From assembly GCF_025971925.1 (NCBI RefSeq), contig NZ_JAPDHV010000002.1, positions 182,003 through 246,002 on the forward strand: a DNA stretch of 64,000 nt, read 5' to 3'. Made by a program: the position numbers and the translations under genes. Positions 23,998-33,170 of this stretch are shown piece by piece. Each line of letters begins with the position of its first letter. Position 1 is the first letter of the stretch. The notes beneath the pieces were generated by a model. The model was given only the letters and a program-made list of their open reading frames with translations. It searched no databases and was not told the DNA's origin. The stretch is from Chryseobacterium oryctis. Its GTDB lineage: Bacteria > Bacteroidota > Bacteroidia > Flavobacteriales > Weeksellaceae.

Positions 23998-25029
23998 ATG
24001 ATTAAAAACGACTTATACTTAAAGGCACTTCGAGGAGAAACTGTGGAAAGACCTCCGGTTTGGATGATGAGACAAGCAGGAAGATATTTACCTGAATTTA
24101 TTGCTCTTCGTGACAAGTACGATTTTTTCACTCGTTGTCAGACTCCTGAATTAGCTGCTGAAATTACAGTACAGCCTATCCGTAGACTTCCTTTGGATGC
24201 TGCTATTTTATTTTCTGATATTTTGGTAGTTCCTCAAGCAATGGGAATTGACTTTAAAATGAAAGAATCTGTAGGACCTTGGTTAGACAATCCAATCAGA
24301 ACAACAGAACAGGTAAACAATATTGAAGTACCTGACGTAAATGATACTTTAGGTTATGTTTTTGATGCTATTGAGTTGACACTTCAAAAATTAGATAATG
24401 AAATTCCTTTGATTGGCTTTGCAGGTTCTCCTTGGACAATTCTTTGCTATTGCGTAGAAGGAAAAGGAAGCAAGGCTTTTGATATTGCAAAATCTTTCTG
24501 TTTCCAACAACCGGAAGCCGCACATTTGCTTCTTCAAAAAATAACAGATACAACAATTGCTTATTTGAAGAGAAAAGTAGAAAAAGGAGTTTCCACCGTT
24601 CAGGTTTTTGATTCTTGGGGAGGAATGCTTTCTCCAACTGATTATCAGGAATTTTCTTGGCAATATATCAACCAAATTGTAGAAGCTTTAAGTCCGCTTA
24701 CACATGTTGTTGTTTTCGGAAAAGGATGCTGGTTTGCTTTGGAAGAGATGACGATGTCTAAAGCTTCAGCTCTGGGTGTAGACTGGACTATTACTCCTGA
24801 ATTTGCAAGAACTCTAACCAATCATACGATGACCTTGCAAGGAAATTTCGACCCGGCAAGACTGCATTCAACACCTGAAACTATCAAAAAAATGGTTAAT
24901 GAAATGATTAACCGCTTTGGAAAAGACAGATATATCGCCAATCTAGGTCATGGAATTTTACCAAATATTCCTTTGGAAAATGCAGAAGCATTCATTAGAG
25001 CTGTTGTAGATTGGAAACCTAATATTTAA
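23998..25029 (+). CDS. hemE: Uroporphyrinogen decarboxylase
   Basis: 343 aa. It decarboxylates the four acetate groups of uroporphyrinogen III. Signature [16 protein letters not shown] near residues 20-35 with the substrate-binding arginines, then [16 protein letters not shown] near 69, [12 protein letters not shown] near 140, [10 protein letters not shown] near 202 and ANLGHGILP near 317. Last gene of hemACDE; the later steps (hemB, hemL, hemN/F/G/H) are not in this window. Confidence 0.96.
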   Translation: MIKNDLYLKALRGETVERPPVWMMRQAGRYLPEFIALRDKYDFFTRCQTPELAAEITVQPIRRLPLDAAILFSDILVVPQAMGIDFKMKESVGPWLDNPIRTTEQVNNIEVPDVNDTLGYVFDAIELTLQKLDNEIPLIGFAGSPWTILCYCVEGKGSKAFDIAKSFCFQQPEAAHLLLQKITDTTIAYLKRKVEKGVSTVQVFDSWGGMLSPTDYQEFSWQYINQIVEALSPLTHVVVFGKGCWFALEEMTMSKASALGVDWTITPEFARTLTNHTMTLQGNFDPARLHSTPETIKKMVNEMINRFGKDRYIANLGHGILPNIPLENAEAFIRAVVDWKPNI

Positions 25030-25078
25030 ATTCTCATCGGTTTTGGAGACAATACAGATTTCCATTTGTGAAAAATAT

Positions 25079-25112
25079 AAATCCCTTTCAATAATTGTTG
25101 AAAGGGATTTTA
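25079..25112. terminator. Terminator between hemE and the convergent desulfurase gene
   Basis: ATCCCTTTCAA pairs perfectly with TTGAAAGGGAT around a 6-base loop, with flanking A and T runs usable on both strands. Confidence 0.85.
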
Positions 25113-25141
25113 TTATTCATTATTTTGTATGATTCTTAAGT

Positions 25142-26362
25142 TTAAGACAGCATTCGTTGTGCTTTCTTTACTCCTTCAATTAAAGCATCAATTTCTTCAA
25201 AAGTATTGTAAACAGCAAAACTTGCTCTCACTGTTCCTGCAATATTAAAGAAATCCATAATTGGCTGTGTACAATGATGTCCTGTTCTTACAGCAATGCC
25301 CATTTTATCGAGAATCATTCCCACATCCGAAGAAATCCCCATTCCTTCAAGATTAAAAGACACTACCCCTGTTCTATTGGCTTTCTCACCATAAATTTTA
25401 ATATTATCTAACTCCAAAAGATGCTTTTGAGCATATTCAAGTAATGCATTTTCATGAATCTGAATATTTTCCTGCCCTATTTTTTGAATGAAATCAATAG
25501 CAGCACCCAAAGCTATGTTTCCTCCAACATTTGGAGTTCCCGCTTCATATTTAAAAGGAAGTCCTGCATAAGTAGTTCCCTCGAAAGAACATGTTGCAAT
25601 CATTTCTCCACCTCCGTGAAATGGCGGTAAATCTTCCAAAATTTCTTGTTTCCCATACAAAATTCCTGTACCCATTGGAGCATACATTTTATGCCCGGAA
25701 AAAACAAAGAAATCACAATCTAGTTTTTGAACATCAATTGTGAAATGAGGAGCAGATTGAGCACCATCAATTATAATGTAAGCGTCCGAATTTTTTCTTG
25801 TTTTAGCAATGATTTCTTCAATAGGATTAATAATCCCCAAAGCATTTGAAACCTGATTTACAGAAACTACTTTGGTTTTTTCACTTAAATATTTATCCAG
25901 ATAATCCAGTTGAAGAATTCCGTTTTCATCAATAGGAATCACTTTTAATTTTGCTCCCGTTCTCTCACAAAGCATTTGCCAAGGAACTATATTCGAATGG
26001 TGTTCCAAATAAGAAATGATAATCTCATCATCTTTCTTTAACTTTTGAGTTAAGATATAAGAGATGAGGTTTAACCCTTCTGTTGTTCCTTTGGTAAAAA
26101 TTATTTCAAAATCATTTTTAGCATTAATAAACTTTTGGATTTTTCTCCTCGAAAGTTCCATTTCTTCTGTTGCTAACTGACTTAAAGTATGAATTCCTCT
26201 GTGAACATTGGCGTTAAGTTCTGTATAATATTTGTGACAAACTTCTAAAACGGAGTTTGGTTTTTGTGACGTTGCTGCATTATCTAAGTAAACCAAAGGC
26301 TTACCATTCACTTTTTGATTCAATATCGAAAACTGACTTCTGATTTCCTGAATGTCAAACAT
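25142..26362 (-). CDS. sufS: SufS-type cysteine desulfurase
   Basis: 406 aa PLP enzyme that takes sulfur from cysteine for Fe-S assembly. Group II features: N-terminal KPLVYLDNAATSQKP, ANVHRGIHTLSQLA, PLP contacts DGAQSAPH near 200, the Schiff-base Lys in FSGHKMYAP near 224, and the sulfur-carrying Cys in RTGHHCTQPIMDFF near 361. It lies 31 kb from sufBCD, here grouped with rplY and prs on the minus strand, so its symbol rests on sequence rather than operon. No sufE or sufU is adjacent. Confidence 0.88.
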   Translation of the reverse strand: MFDIQEIRSQFSILNQKVNGKPLVYLDNAATSQKPNSVLEVCHKYYTELNANVHRGIHTLSQLATEEMELSRRKIQKFINAKNDFEIIFTKGTTEGLNLISYILTQKLKKDDEIIISYLEHHSNIVPWQMLCERTGAKLKVIPIDENGILQLDYLDKYLSEKTKVVSVNQVSNALGIINPIEEIIAKTRKNSDAYIIIDGAQSAPHFTIDVQKLDCDFFVFSGHKMYAPMGTGILYGKQEILEDLPPFHGGGEMIATCSFEGTTYAGLPFKYEAGTPNVGGNIALGAAIDFIQKIGQENIQIHENALLEYAQKHLLELDNIKIYGEKANRTGVVSFNLEGMGISSDVGMILDKMGIAVRTGHHCTQPIMDFFNIAGTVRASFAVYNTFEEIDALIEGVKKAQRMLS

Positions 26363-26467
26363 TTAATAAGTTTTAAATTAAAACGTCCTTATTTAGAACA
26401 TTTCAAATTTACGGCTTTTTTCTGAAAGCCTTGCTCAATTAATATGATTATAGATGTAATCTAAAAA

Positions 26468-26496
26468 TAAAAACCTGCCAAAATTGACAGGTTTTA
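26468..26496. terminator. Terminator downstream of rplY
   Basis: AAAACCTG and CAGGTTTT pair as an 8-bp stem extended by CA/TG, one mismatch, with A and T runs outside. It separates rplY from the desulfurase gene. Confidence 0.75.
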
Positions 26497-26520
26497 TATG
26501 CTTGTTGAAATAAGTAATTC

Positions 26521-27156
26521 TTATTCTGCTGCAGTTTCTTCAGCTGCCGGAGCTTCTCCCGCTGCCTCTTCCTCATCGTCATCATCCATTGCTGCTGCAC
26601 CTCCCTTCATCGCATTTCTAGACATCTTAACAGCTACTACAACTGCATTGTCAGGGTGCATGAAAGAATATCCTTCAGTTTTGATTCCTCCTACATAAAG
26701 TTTGTTACCAATTCTCAATGGAGTAACATCTACAACGATTTCGTCTGGTAAGTTTGCAGGAATAGCTTTTACTTTCAATTTTCTGAAAGACTGACGTAAA
26801 ACACCACCAGCTACAACACCTTTAGAACGACCTGTAATTCTTACAGGAACTTCCATAATAACTGGCTTATCATCAGATAATTGATAGAAGTCTGCGTGAA
26901 GAATTTTGTCTGTGATTGGGTGAAACTGAATATCCTGAAGAACAGCTGGAATTACCTTCCCATCAACCTCAATAGATACCGTGTGTGCTTCAGGAGTGTA
27001 TACTAAACCTTTGAAAGCTCTCTCTTCAGCAGAGAAGTTTAAAGGCGCTTCACCTCCATAAACAACACAAGGAACTAATTCAGCATCACGTAAAGCTTTT
27101 GTAGACTTTTTGCCCACGCTTTCTCTTTTTGTACCTTGAATTGTAATAGATTTCAT
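26521..27156 (-). CDS. rplY: 50S ribosomal protein L25 (Ctc form)
   Basis: 211 aa. The N-terminal domain (about 1-95; [29 protein letters not shown]) binds 5S rRNA, followed by the TL5/Ctc C-terminal beta domain (about 100-190) and a 25-residue acidic, alanine-rich tail ([18 protein letters not shown]). The long form is normal in Bacteroidota. It sits directly after prs, an old pairing seen in many bacteria. Confidence 0.95.
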   Translation of the reverse strand: MKSITIQGTKRESVGKKSTKALRDAELVPCVVYGGEAPLNFSAEERAFKGLVYTPEAHTVSIEVDGKVIPAVLQDIQFHPITDKILHADFYQLSDDKPVIMEVPVRITGRSKGVVAGGVLRQSFRKLKVKAIPANLPDEIVVDVTPLRIGNKLYVGGIKTEGYSFMHPDNAVVVAVKMSRNAMKGGAAAMDDDDEEEAAGEAPAAEETAAE

Positions 27157-27212
27157 TTATAAAAAATTTAAAAATTTGTTTTAATTTTATTTTGCAAACT
27201 ATTGAATTTCAA

Positions 27213-28151
27213 TTAAATAATAAATTTACTACTAATTGATTGGTGCTCGTGAACCATCTTCATAACGTCTGCAAATAATGGGGCGCAAGATAGCACTTTT
27301 ATTTTAGATGACAAATTATTTTTAACAGGAATTGAGTCAGTTACAATAACTTCAAGAATTTTAGAATTCTCAATATTCTCATAAGCCTTCCCGGAAAGAA
27401 CTCCATGAGTAGCCATTGCCCTTACAGATTTCGCTCCTTTTTCGATTAAGATATCAGCCGCTTTACAAAGTGTACCAGCAGTATCAATCATATCATCAAT
27501 AAGGATAACATTTTTACCTTCAACATCCCCAATAAGGAACATTTCTTCTACAACGTTAGCTTTTTTTCTTTCCTTATAAGCTATAACTACGTCTGCACCA
27601 AGATGTCCGGCATAGTTCTTTGCTCTTTTTGCCCCCCCCATATCCGGAGAAGCAATAGTAAGATTTTCTAAATTAAGATCTCTGATATAGTCTACAAAAA
27701 TTGTAGATGCATATAAATGATCTACCGGAATTTCAAAGAAACCTTGAATTTGATCAGCATGTAAATCCATTGTCATGATTCTTGTTGCTCCCGCTGCTGT
27801 TAAAAGATTAGCAACCAACTTCGCACCTATCGGAGCTCTTGGCTTATCTTTTCTATCCTGTCTTGCAAGCCCGAAATAAGGGAGTACAACCGTAATACTT
27901 TTAGCAGAAGCTCTTTTAGCCGCATCAATCATTAAAAGAAGCTCTAAAAGATTGTCTGCTGGAGGAAATGTAGAACCAATCAAGAAAACTCTGCCTCCTC
28001 TTACCGATTCGTCTAAAACCGGCTCAAATTCTCCATCACTAAATTCCTGAAAGTTGATTTTCCCCAATTCTTTCCCATAATATTGGGCTATTTTTTCTGC
28101 CAAGTCCTTGCTCGTTCTTGTAGAAAATAGATAACTTAACTGATCTGCCAT
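27213..28151 (-). CDS. prs: Ribose-phosphate pyrophosphokinase
   Basis: 312 aa. It makes PRPP from ribose 5-phosphate and ATP for nucleotide, His and Trp synthesis. Seen: FSDGEFEPVLDESVRGG near residue 37, MTMDLHADQIQGFFEIPVDH near 126 (metal/ATP loop), and the PRPP-binding loop VILIDDMIDTAGT near 214. Length is standard. It shares a likely operon with rplY, with its own -7 box just upstream. Prs supplies the PRPP used by the apt enzyme encoded at 51063. Confidence 0.96.
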   Translation of the reverse strand: MADQLSYLFSTRTSKDLAEKIAQYYGKELGKINFQEFSDGEFEPVLDESVRGGRVFLIGSTFPPADNLLELLLMIDAAKRASAKSITVVLPYFGLARQDRKDKPRAPIGAKLVANLLTAAGATRIMTMDLHADQIQGFFEIPVDHLYASTIFVDYIRDLNLENLTIASPDMGGAKRAKNYAGHLGADVVIAYKERKKANVVEEMFLIGDVEGKNVILIDDMIDTAGTLCKAADILIEKGAKSVRAMATHGVLSGKAYENIENSKILEVIVTDSIPVKNNLSSKIKVLSCAPLFADVMKMVHEHQSISSKFII

Positions 28152-28173
28152 TTTTACTTTTTAAAAGATTTTG

Positions 28174-28181
28174 CAAATTTA
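28174..28181 (-). promoter_or_regulatory. -7 promoter element for prs-rplY
   Basis: Minus-strand TAAATTTG fits TAnnTTTG, 22 bases before the prs ATG and directly after the T-run of the upstream gene's terminator. Confidence 0.5.
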
Positions 28182-28211
28182 AAAAAAAACCACAAGAATC
28201 TCTCCTGTGGT
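28181..28211 (-). terminator. Terminator of the SGNH hydrolase gene
   Basis: Minus-strand ACCACAGG and CTTGTGGT form a stem around a short loop, followed by nine T. It lies 26 bases beyond the hydrolase stop. Confidence 0.75.
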
Positions 28212-28236
28212 CTTTAAGTTTTTATCTTTTAATATA

Positions 28237-29772
28237 CTAAGGGAATTTTACTCCTGAGTATTTATTAGGATCTACTTGTGGTAATGTTGATTTATATTTA
28301 GCATTGATTGCTTTAATAAACTCATTTGCAATAATAGCATACCCTCTACCTGTTAAATGTACACCATCTAGAGAAAACGCTCCTCCTGTGACATATTTAG
28401 CAGAATACTTTACACCATCCCAAGAAATTCCAGACTTCCCGCTCAATTCTTTCATTTTTGCATTAGCATCTACAAAAGCATATCCATTAGCGTCTGCCGC
28501 TGCCTTAATAGTTGCATTATAGCTAGTAATTGCCGTATTTACTTCAGCTACCTCAGTTGAAGTCAGTACATATTTGTCCGCGAAAGGATACGCAATACCT
28601 CTAGCTCCCAAACTAGCAGGAACTCCAGCAGGTAAAGTTTCAACTGTTCCGATTGCTGCTTTTGCACTTAAAGGAACAAGATCTCCTTCTTTCGCTTGTC
28701 TAGCCTGTCCATACGTAGCACCTAGATAAGCAGAAAGAGCTACCAAAGTAGCATTTCCGGAATTAGCTGCTGCATAAGTAATCTGAGCCCCTAAATTCGG
28801 AAGGCTTTCGTCTTTAATAAGAAGCGGATTTGCAGCTGTTTTGCTTAACGGTTTAATTCTATCTCCAGCATTTAAAGCTGTTAAAATCTGACTTAGAGGC
28901 CCGTAAACATTTGCATTCAGGTTATCAATAGTAGCTTCACCAACAGCAACATTTCCACCACCTAAAACAGAAGATGTAAGAGGATTATAAGGAACTGTTG
29001 TAAGATTCGGAATTGTAGTTACATCCGGAATATTTGCGATTACACCTTTAGCATTCGTCGTTTTGATTTGTGAAACCAATAGGTTATAATATGTTTTAAA
29101 CTGATCAGCCGGCGTTAAAGTTTCTACCGTTCCATCTGCTCCAGCTAATGCATAAAGTAGAGCGTCATTATTCCCAATCCATAAAGAGAAAAATGTTGGA
29201 CTTTGACTAACAAAATCAGCAATTACAGATGTGCTTGGGCTTGATGCAAATCTAACAAAATACGGATTTGCCGTTGTTCCAATTCCAGAAATATTTCCAT
29301 AACCAGGAGCTAGCAAATGAGCAACTTTAGCTCCAGGAACTCCCATATTATTGAAAGGACCTGTAAGTTTATTTGAAACATCAGTTGTAGGAGTATTATT
29401 ATTTGCATTTTTAATATCAGGAGATCCATTTACAAAAGCATTAATATACTGCTTTGTATCTGCTATTTTCATTCCTCCTAAAAGAAGCCCACCATTATTA
29501 TCCGCCATTAATGGTTGTTTAAAATCTCCTCCTCCTGCTAATTTCATTTGTGTAGCCAACATTAATGGATAAGATTCATTTTGCCCATCAATATATAATG
29601 CATTATCTCTATATCCAGAAGTTAACGAGTTACCCAGCGCAACATATTTGGAAAAATTAGCCTCTCCGTTAGTTACTTTAACCTCCGTTACATCTGTATC
29701 AAAATCTGTTTTGCAACTCTGTGTAAATAGTAAAGCTGTAACACCAAGAGTCGATATTATAATTTTTTTCAT
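28237..29772 (-). CDS. SGNH/GDSL-family lipoprotein hydrolase
   Basis: 511 aa. The signal ends TQSC, so it is a lipoprotein. SGNH blocks seen: KYVALGNSLTSGYRD near residue 43 (catalytic Ser in GNSLTSG, replacing GDSL), WIGNNDALLYAL near 200 (block III Asn), and SLDGVHLTGRGY near 471 (catalytic Asp and His, DxxH). It is longer than typical GDSL esterases, with an insertion in the middle. It follows the FadL-type porin gene by 9 bases; this pairing suggests hydrolysis of a lipid or ester taken up through the porin. The substrate is unknown. Confidence 0.88.
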   Translation of the reverse strand: MKKIIISTLGVTALLFTQSCKTDFDTDVTEVKVTNGEANFSKYVALGNSLTSGYRDNALYIDGQNESYPLMLATQMKLAGGGDFKQPLMADNNGGLLLGGMKIADTKQYINAFVNGSPDIKNANNNTPTTDVSNKLTGPFNNMGVPGAKVAHLLAPGYGNISGIGTTANPYFVRFASSPSTSVIADFVSQSPTFFSLWIGNNDALLYALAGADGTVETLTPADQFKTYYNLLVSQIKTTNAKGVIANIPDVTTIPNLTTVPYNPLTSSVLGGGNVAVGEATIDNLNANVYGPLSQILTALNAGDRIKPLSKTAANPLLIKDESLPNLGAQITYAAANSGNATLVALSAYLGATYGQARQAKEGDLVPLSAKAAIGTVETLPAGVPASLGARGIAYPFADKYVLTSTEVAEVNTAITSYNATIKAAADANGYAFVDANAKMKELSGKSGISWDGVKYSAKYVTGGAFSLDGVHLTGRGYAIIANEFIKAINAKYKSTLPQVDPNKYSGVKFP

Positions 29773-29781
29773 AATTTTCTA

Positions 29782-31017
29782 TTAAAAAGGATTGTAAGAT
29801 AAACCTAGACCTAAATAAAATGCTGTCGCTTTTGCTTGTCCATAGAAACCAAGATTTGCATTTTTCACATCTCTTGACTGAGGCATTGCATAAGCTCCCG
29901 CAATATCAACTCCGAATTGTTTCAATTTAAATCCTACACCTCCCGTTATAACATAAGTATTAAACGATGGAGTTTCAGGGATAAAGTTTTCATCGGTATA
30001 AGGAGCTTCATCATAATAAGCACCTAATCTTCCGAAAATCATATTACTAAATGCGTATTGAGTTCCCAGTCTGAAAGTCTTGGTATTTTTAAAATTTTTA
30101 GGATTCACTAAGACTGTAGGATCAGCTTGGTTTCCAATAGGAGCATTAGCAAAATCTAAAGTCAATTTACTATATCTTTCCCATCCGTGATAGTTAAAAT
30201 CAGCAGAAACCAACCATTTTGGAGTGATTTTATAAGTCAAACCAATTGTATATTCTTCTACTAAAGGTAATGTTGCCTTAAAGCTATCTTGTCCATTAGC
30301 ATCTAGTCCCAATAAAGCATATGGACTTGTAGAAGGGAATTTAAATGTTGCCTTTCCGTTTTTTGCCTTCATATCTATAGCCGAACGATAAGCAACACTC
30401 ACATCAAGTTTGTCATCCGGTCTAAAATAGAAGCCAAAGCCATATCCATGACCACTTGCTTTTTCATCATTGATATTAAGCTCTCCGTTAAATTGTGTAA
30501 CGGCTTTATCCCAGTCCACCTTTCCTTTAGCATAAATATAACTTGCTCCAAAAGACATCCAATCTGCCAGTTTCACAGAAACCATTGGTTGAAAATAGAA
30601 ACTTTTTAGTTCCATTTTTTGAACTAATTCTCTTCCTTCCCAACTTTCAGGCCATTGAATTGTACTACCAAAAGGTGTAGAAAAACTAAATCCTAAAGAC
30701 AACTTATCTATAGGTTTATATGCCACAGCAGCATAAATAGGTGTTCCAATAGGATTATCTGTTTCTGTACTTTGCAAGGTATTCAAATTCTGGAAAGTTA
30801 CTTTATTACTTGCTCCAAACCCTCCAGCTACAATACTTAACTTAGAAGGAATGAATGACATACCCGCAGGGTTAAAGAATGTTACACTAGCATCTTCAGT
30901 ATGAGCACTAGTATGTGCCATTGCTAATTGTCTTACCCCTTGCAATGAAACTCTAAAGCCCCCCGCATAAGATAAAACACCCGCCAACAATGCAGTTGAT
31001 AATAAGATTTTTTTCAT
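29782..31017 (-). CDS. OmpP1/FadL-family outer-membrane transport protein
   Basis: 411 aa with signal peptide (MKKILLSTALLAGVLSYAGG). The mature N-terminus FRVSLQGVRQLAMAHTSAHT plus ASVTFFNPAGMSF is the typical FadL hatch sequence with the NPAG motif. Aromatic-rich beta strands continue to the C-terminal LSYNPF, which ends in Phe as barrel proteins do. FadL homologues move fatty acids or other hydrophobic compounds across the outer membrane. Probably co-transcribed with the SGNH hydrolase downstream. Confidence 0.92.
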   Translation of the reverse strand: MKKILLSTALLAGVLSYAGGFRVSLQGVRQLAMAHTSAHTEDASVTFFNPAGMSFIPSKLSIVAGGFGASNKVTFQNLNTLQSTETDNPIGTPIYAAVAYKPIDKLSLGFSFSTPFGSTIQWPESWEGRELVQKMELKSFYFQPMVSVKLADWMSFGASYIYAKGKVDWDKAVTQFNGELNINDEKASGHGYGFGFYFRPDDKLDVSVAYRSAIDMKAKNGKATFKFPSTSPYALLGLDANGQDSFKATLPLVEEYTIGLTYKITPKWLVSADFNYHGWERYSKLTLDFANAPIGNQADPTVLVNPKNFKNTKTFRLGTQYAFSNMIFGRLGAYYDEAPYTDENFIPETPSFNTYVITGGVGFKLKQFGVDIAGAYAMPQSRDVKNANLGFYGQAKATAFYLGLGLSYNPF

Positions 31018-31036
31018 AAACTATTATTATATAATC

Positions 31037-31044
31037 CAAATATA
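31037..31044 (-). promoter_or_regulatory. -7 promoter element for the porin/hydrolase pair
   Basis: Minus-strand TATATTTG matches TAnnTTTG, 19 bases before the porin ATG. No clear -33 TTG. The remaining 220 bases to the next gene's promoter are AT-rich without recognised features. Confidence 0.45.
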
Positions 31045-31265
31045 AAATTATTTTGGTTACCCTGTTAATTAAATCTTAAAATTTTAAACAATATAACAAA
31101 AGAAAACTATGTTTAAAATAATAATTCAAGCATAATAAATCATAAACACATCATTACTAATCAATTAATAACACTTTATTCAACATTATTAAATTTTGTT
31201 TAATATTAAACAATCTTGTTTCCGAATATTTGTCTATTTTAGAATTACATAAAGATAAAAATATC

Positions 31266-31273
31266 TAAATTTG
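31266..31273 (+). promoter_or_regulatory. -7 promoter element for ricT-gldH-PBP1A
   Basis: TAAATTTG fits TAnnTTTG and lies 24 bases before the ricT ATG. Confidence 0.45.
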
Positions 31274-31297
31274 CAAATTAAATATAATATATAATAT

Positions 31298-32707
31298 ATG
31301 AGTTGTGGATGCAAAACATCCGGCGATTCTGCCCATTCTTGCGGAACAAAGAAAACCGCGAATGGCTGTGAAAGTGTAAATACCTGTGGTAATAGTTATA
31401 AATTAAGTGTTTTTGACTGGCTTTCTAACATCAACAACCCAACACCAAACAGGTGTGATTTTGTGGAAGTTAGATTTAAAAATGACAGAAAATCGTTTTA
31501 TAAAAACGTAAACAATATTCCTTTACACATAGGTAGTGTAGTAACAGTAGAATCAAGTCCCGGACATGATGTAGGTGTGGTAAGTCTCACCGGTGAATTA
31601 GTGAAAATTCAGATGAAGAAGAAAAAGTCTTCAGAAGAAACTGCACTTAAAATATACAGGCTGGCCAATCAGAAAGACCTTGAAGTTTGGCAGGAAGCGA
31701 GAAAAAAAGAAGATAATGTAAAAATAGAAGCGCGAAAAATTGCCCACAAACTGAATCTTGAAATGAAGATTACAGATGTGGAATATCAGGGTGACGCTTC
31801 AAAAGTTACATTTTATTATACTGCAGACAACCGTGTTGACTTCAGACAGTTAATTAAAGAATACGCAAGTACTTTCCGTACTAAAATCGACATGAAACAA
31901 ATCGGTTTCAGACAGGAAGCCGCAAAAGTAGGCGGTATTGGGTCTTGCGGAAGAGAACTTTGTTGTTCTACTTGGCTTACCGATTTCAGATCTGTCAACA
32001 CAAATGTTGCAAGATATCAGCAATTAAGCATAAATCCTCAAAAACTTGCTGGACAATGCGGGAAACTTAAATGTTGTCTTAATTATGAATTAGACAGCTA
32101 TCTTGATGCATTAAGTGATTTCCCTTCATCTTCAACTGTTCTAGAAACAGAAAAAGGAAAAGCATTTTGTATTAAAATTGACGTTTTCAAAAAGAAGATG
32201 TGGTTTGCTTATGTTGAAAACTCGATTGCATGGTATGATCTTGATATTGATTTAGTAAAAAAATTAATATCAAAAAACAAAAGAGGTGAAAAGACCATCC
32301 CTCTTGAAGATTTAAAACAACCTGATACACCTTTACAAACAATCGATCTTATTCAGGAAAATAATGTCGATAGGTTTGAAAAGAAAAACAGAAGCAATAA
32401 CAAAAACAGGAATCAAAACAGATCTAATAGCAATAATCAACAAGGTCAGAAAAGAAACAACAGACCTGAAAAGCAAGATCGTCCCGAGAGAAGCGAAAGA
32501 CCTGAAAAGCCTCAAAAACAGGAAAGACAGCAGCAAAATAACAATGTAAATTCTAATAACCAACCAAAACAGCAAAAGCCTCAACAGCCGAAAGTTCATT
32601 TGGAAAAAGTAGAAAATATACAAAGTTCTGATGCTGAGAAAAAACCAAACCCGAACAAGAAAAAATTTAAAAAGAAATTTCCTCCAAAAAAAGACAACAA
32701 TGCGTAA
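31298..32707 (+). CDS. ricT: RicT-like PSP1-domain protein with Cys-rich N-terminus
   Basis: 469 aa. The N-terminus has six cysteines in the first 31 residues (MSCGCKTSGDSAHSCGTKK and on). The PSP1 core (about 50-290) includes the conserved GSCGRELCCSTWL near residue 210 and CGKLKCCLNYELDSY near 252. In Bacillus, RicT forms a complex with RicA and RicF that binds two [4Fe-4S] clusters and aids RNA processing; those partners are not here. The C-terminal 110 residues are an Asn/Gln/Arg/Lys-rich low-complexity tail, possibly RNA-binding. It overlaps gldH by 8 bases. Confidence 0.88.
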   Translation: MSCGCKTSGDSAHSCGTKKTANGCESVNTCGNSYKLSVFDWLSNINNPTPNRCDFVEVRFKNDRKSFYKNVNNIPLHIGSVVTVESSPGHDVGVVSLTGELVKIQMKKKKSSEETALKIYRLANQKDLEVWQEARKKEDNVKIEARKIAHKLNLEMKITDVEYQGDASKVTFYYTADNRVDFRQLIKEYASTFRTKIDMKQIGFRQEAAKVGGIGSCGRELCCSTWLTDFRSVNTNVARYQQLSINPQKLAGQCGKLKCCLNYELDSYLDALSDFPSSSTVLETEKGKAFCIKIDVFKKKMWFAYVENSIAWYDLDIDLVKKLISKNKRGEKTIPLEDLKQPDTPLQTIDLIQENNVDRFEKKNRSNNKNRNQNRSNSNNQQGQKRNNRPEKQDRPERSERPEKPQKQERQQQNNNVNSNNQPKQQKPQQPKVHLEKVENIQSSDAEKKPNPNKKKFKKKFPPKKDNNA

Positions 32708-33164
32708 AATTTTAGGATTATTTAGTCTTATCCTTTTCTTTAGTTGCAACTCTTCCTCAGAAGGAGAAGTTATAATGAATTCCGTTGATAACAAATGGAA
32801 TAAGAAAAGTGAACAAAAATTTAATCTTGAAATTTCAGATCCGCAGAATCCTAAAAATATTATATTTGTTGTAAGAAATAACAATGATTATCCATATAGT
32901 AACATTAGATTCATTGTGAATTTCACTAATCTTCAAAGTAAGAAAAAAGAGACAGATACAATGAATTATATCCTTGCCAAACCCAACGGGGAATGGCTTG
33001 GTACAGGATTTGGTGACACAAAAGAAACTTTATTTCAGTACAAACTGAATTACAAATTTCCGGCGAAAGGAAAATATGAGATCGGCTTAATACAAGCAAT
33101 GAGAAACGACAACCTTCCCGGGATTGAAGATATTGGAGTAAAAATAGAAACGGCTAAACCGTAA
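32700..33164 (+). CDS. gldH: Gliding-motility lipoprotein GldH
   Basis: 154 aa from the ATG at 32700, which opens the lipoprotein signal MRKILGLFSLILFFSC (Cys 16). The body matches the GldH pattern: conserved FVVRNNNDYPYSNIRFIV near 60 and WLGTGFGDTKE near 102. GldH is needed for gliding in Flavobacterium johnsoniae, where the Gld proteins overlap with the type IX secretion machinery; the precise role of GldH is unclear. The gene order ricT-gldH-PBP1A is widespread in Flavobacteriia. Gliding itself cannot be inferred, as many non-gliding relatives keep gldH. Confidence 0.9.
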   Translation: MRKILGLFSLILFFSCNSSSEGEVIMNSVDNKWNKKSEQKFNLEISDPQNPKNIIFVVRNNNDYPYSNIRFIVNFTNLQSKKKETDTMNYILAKPNGEWLGTGFGDTKETLFQYKLNYKFPAKGKYEIGLIQAMRNDNLPGIEDIGVKIETAKP

Positions 33165-33170
33165 TCATAA

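Noticed and set aside
26498..26698. Ser/Ala-rich plus-strand frame over rplY
   Set aside because: It is the antisense of the acidic alanine-rich tail of L25.
32333..32884. 183-codon minus-strand frame with hydrophobic product
   Set aside because: It is the antisense reading of the Lys/Asn/Gln-rich tail of ricT and the start of gldH; hydrophobicity is a by-product.
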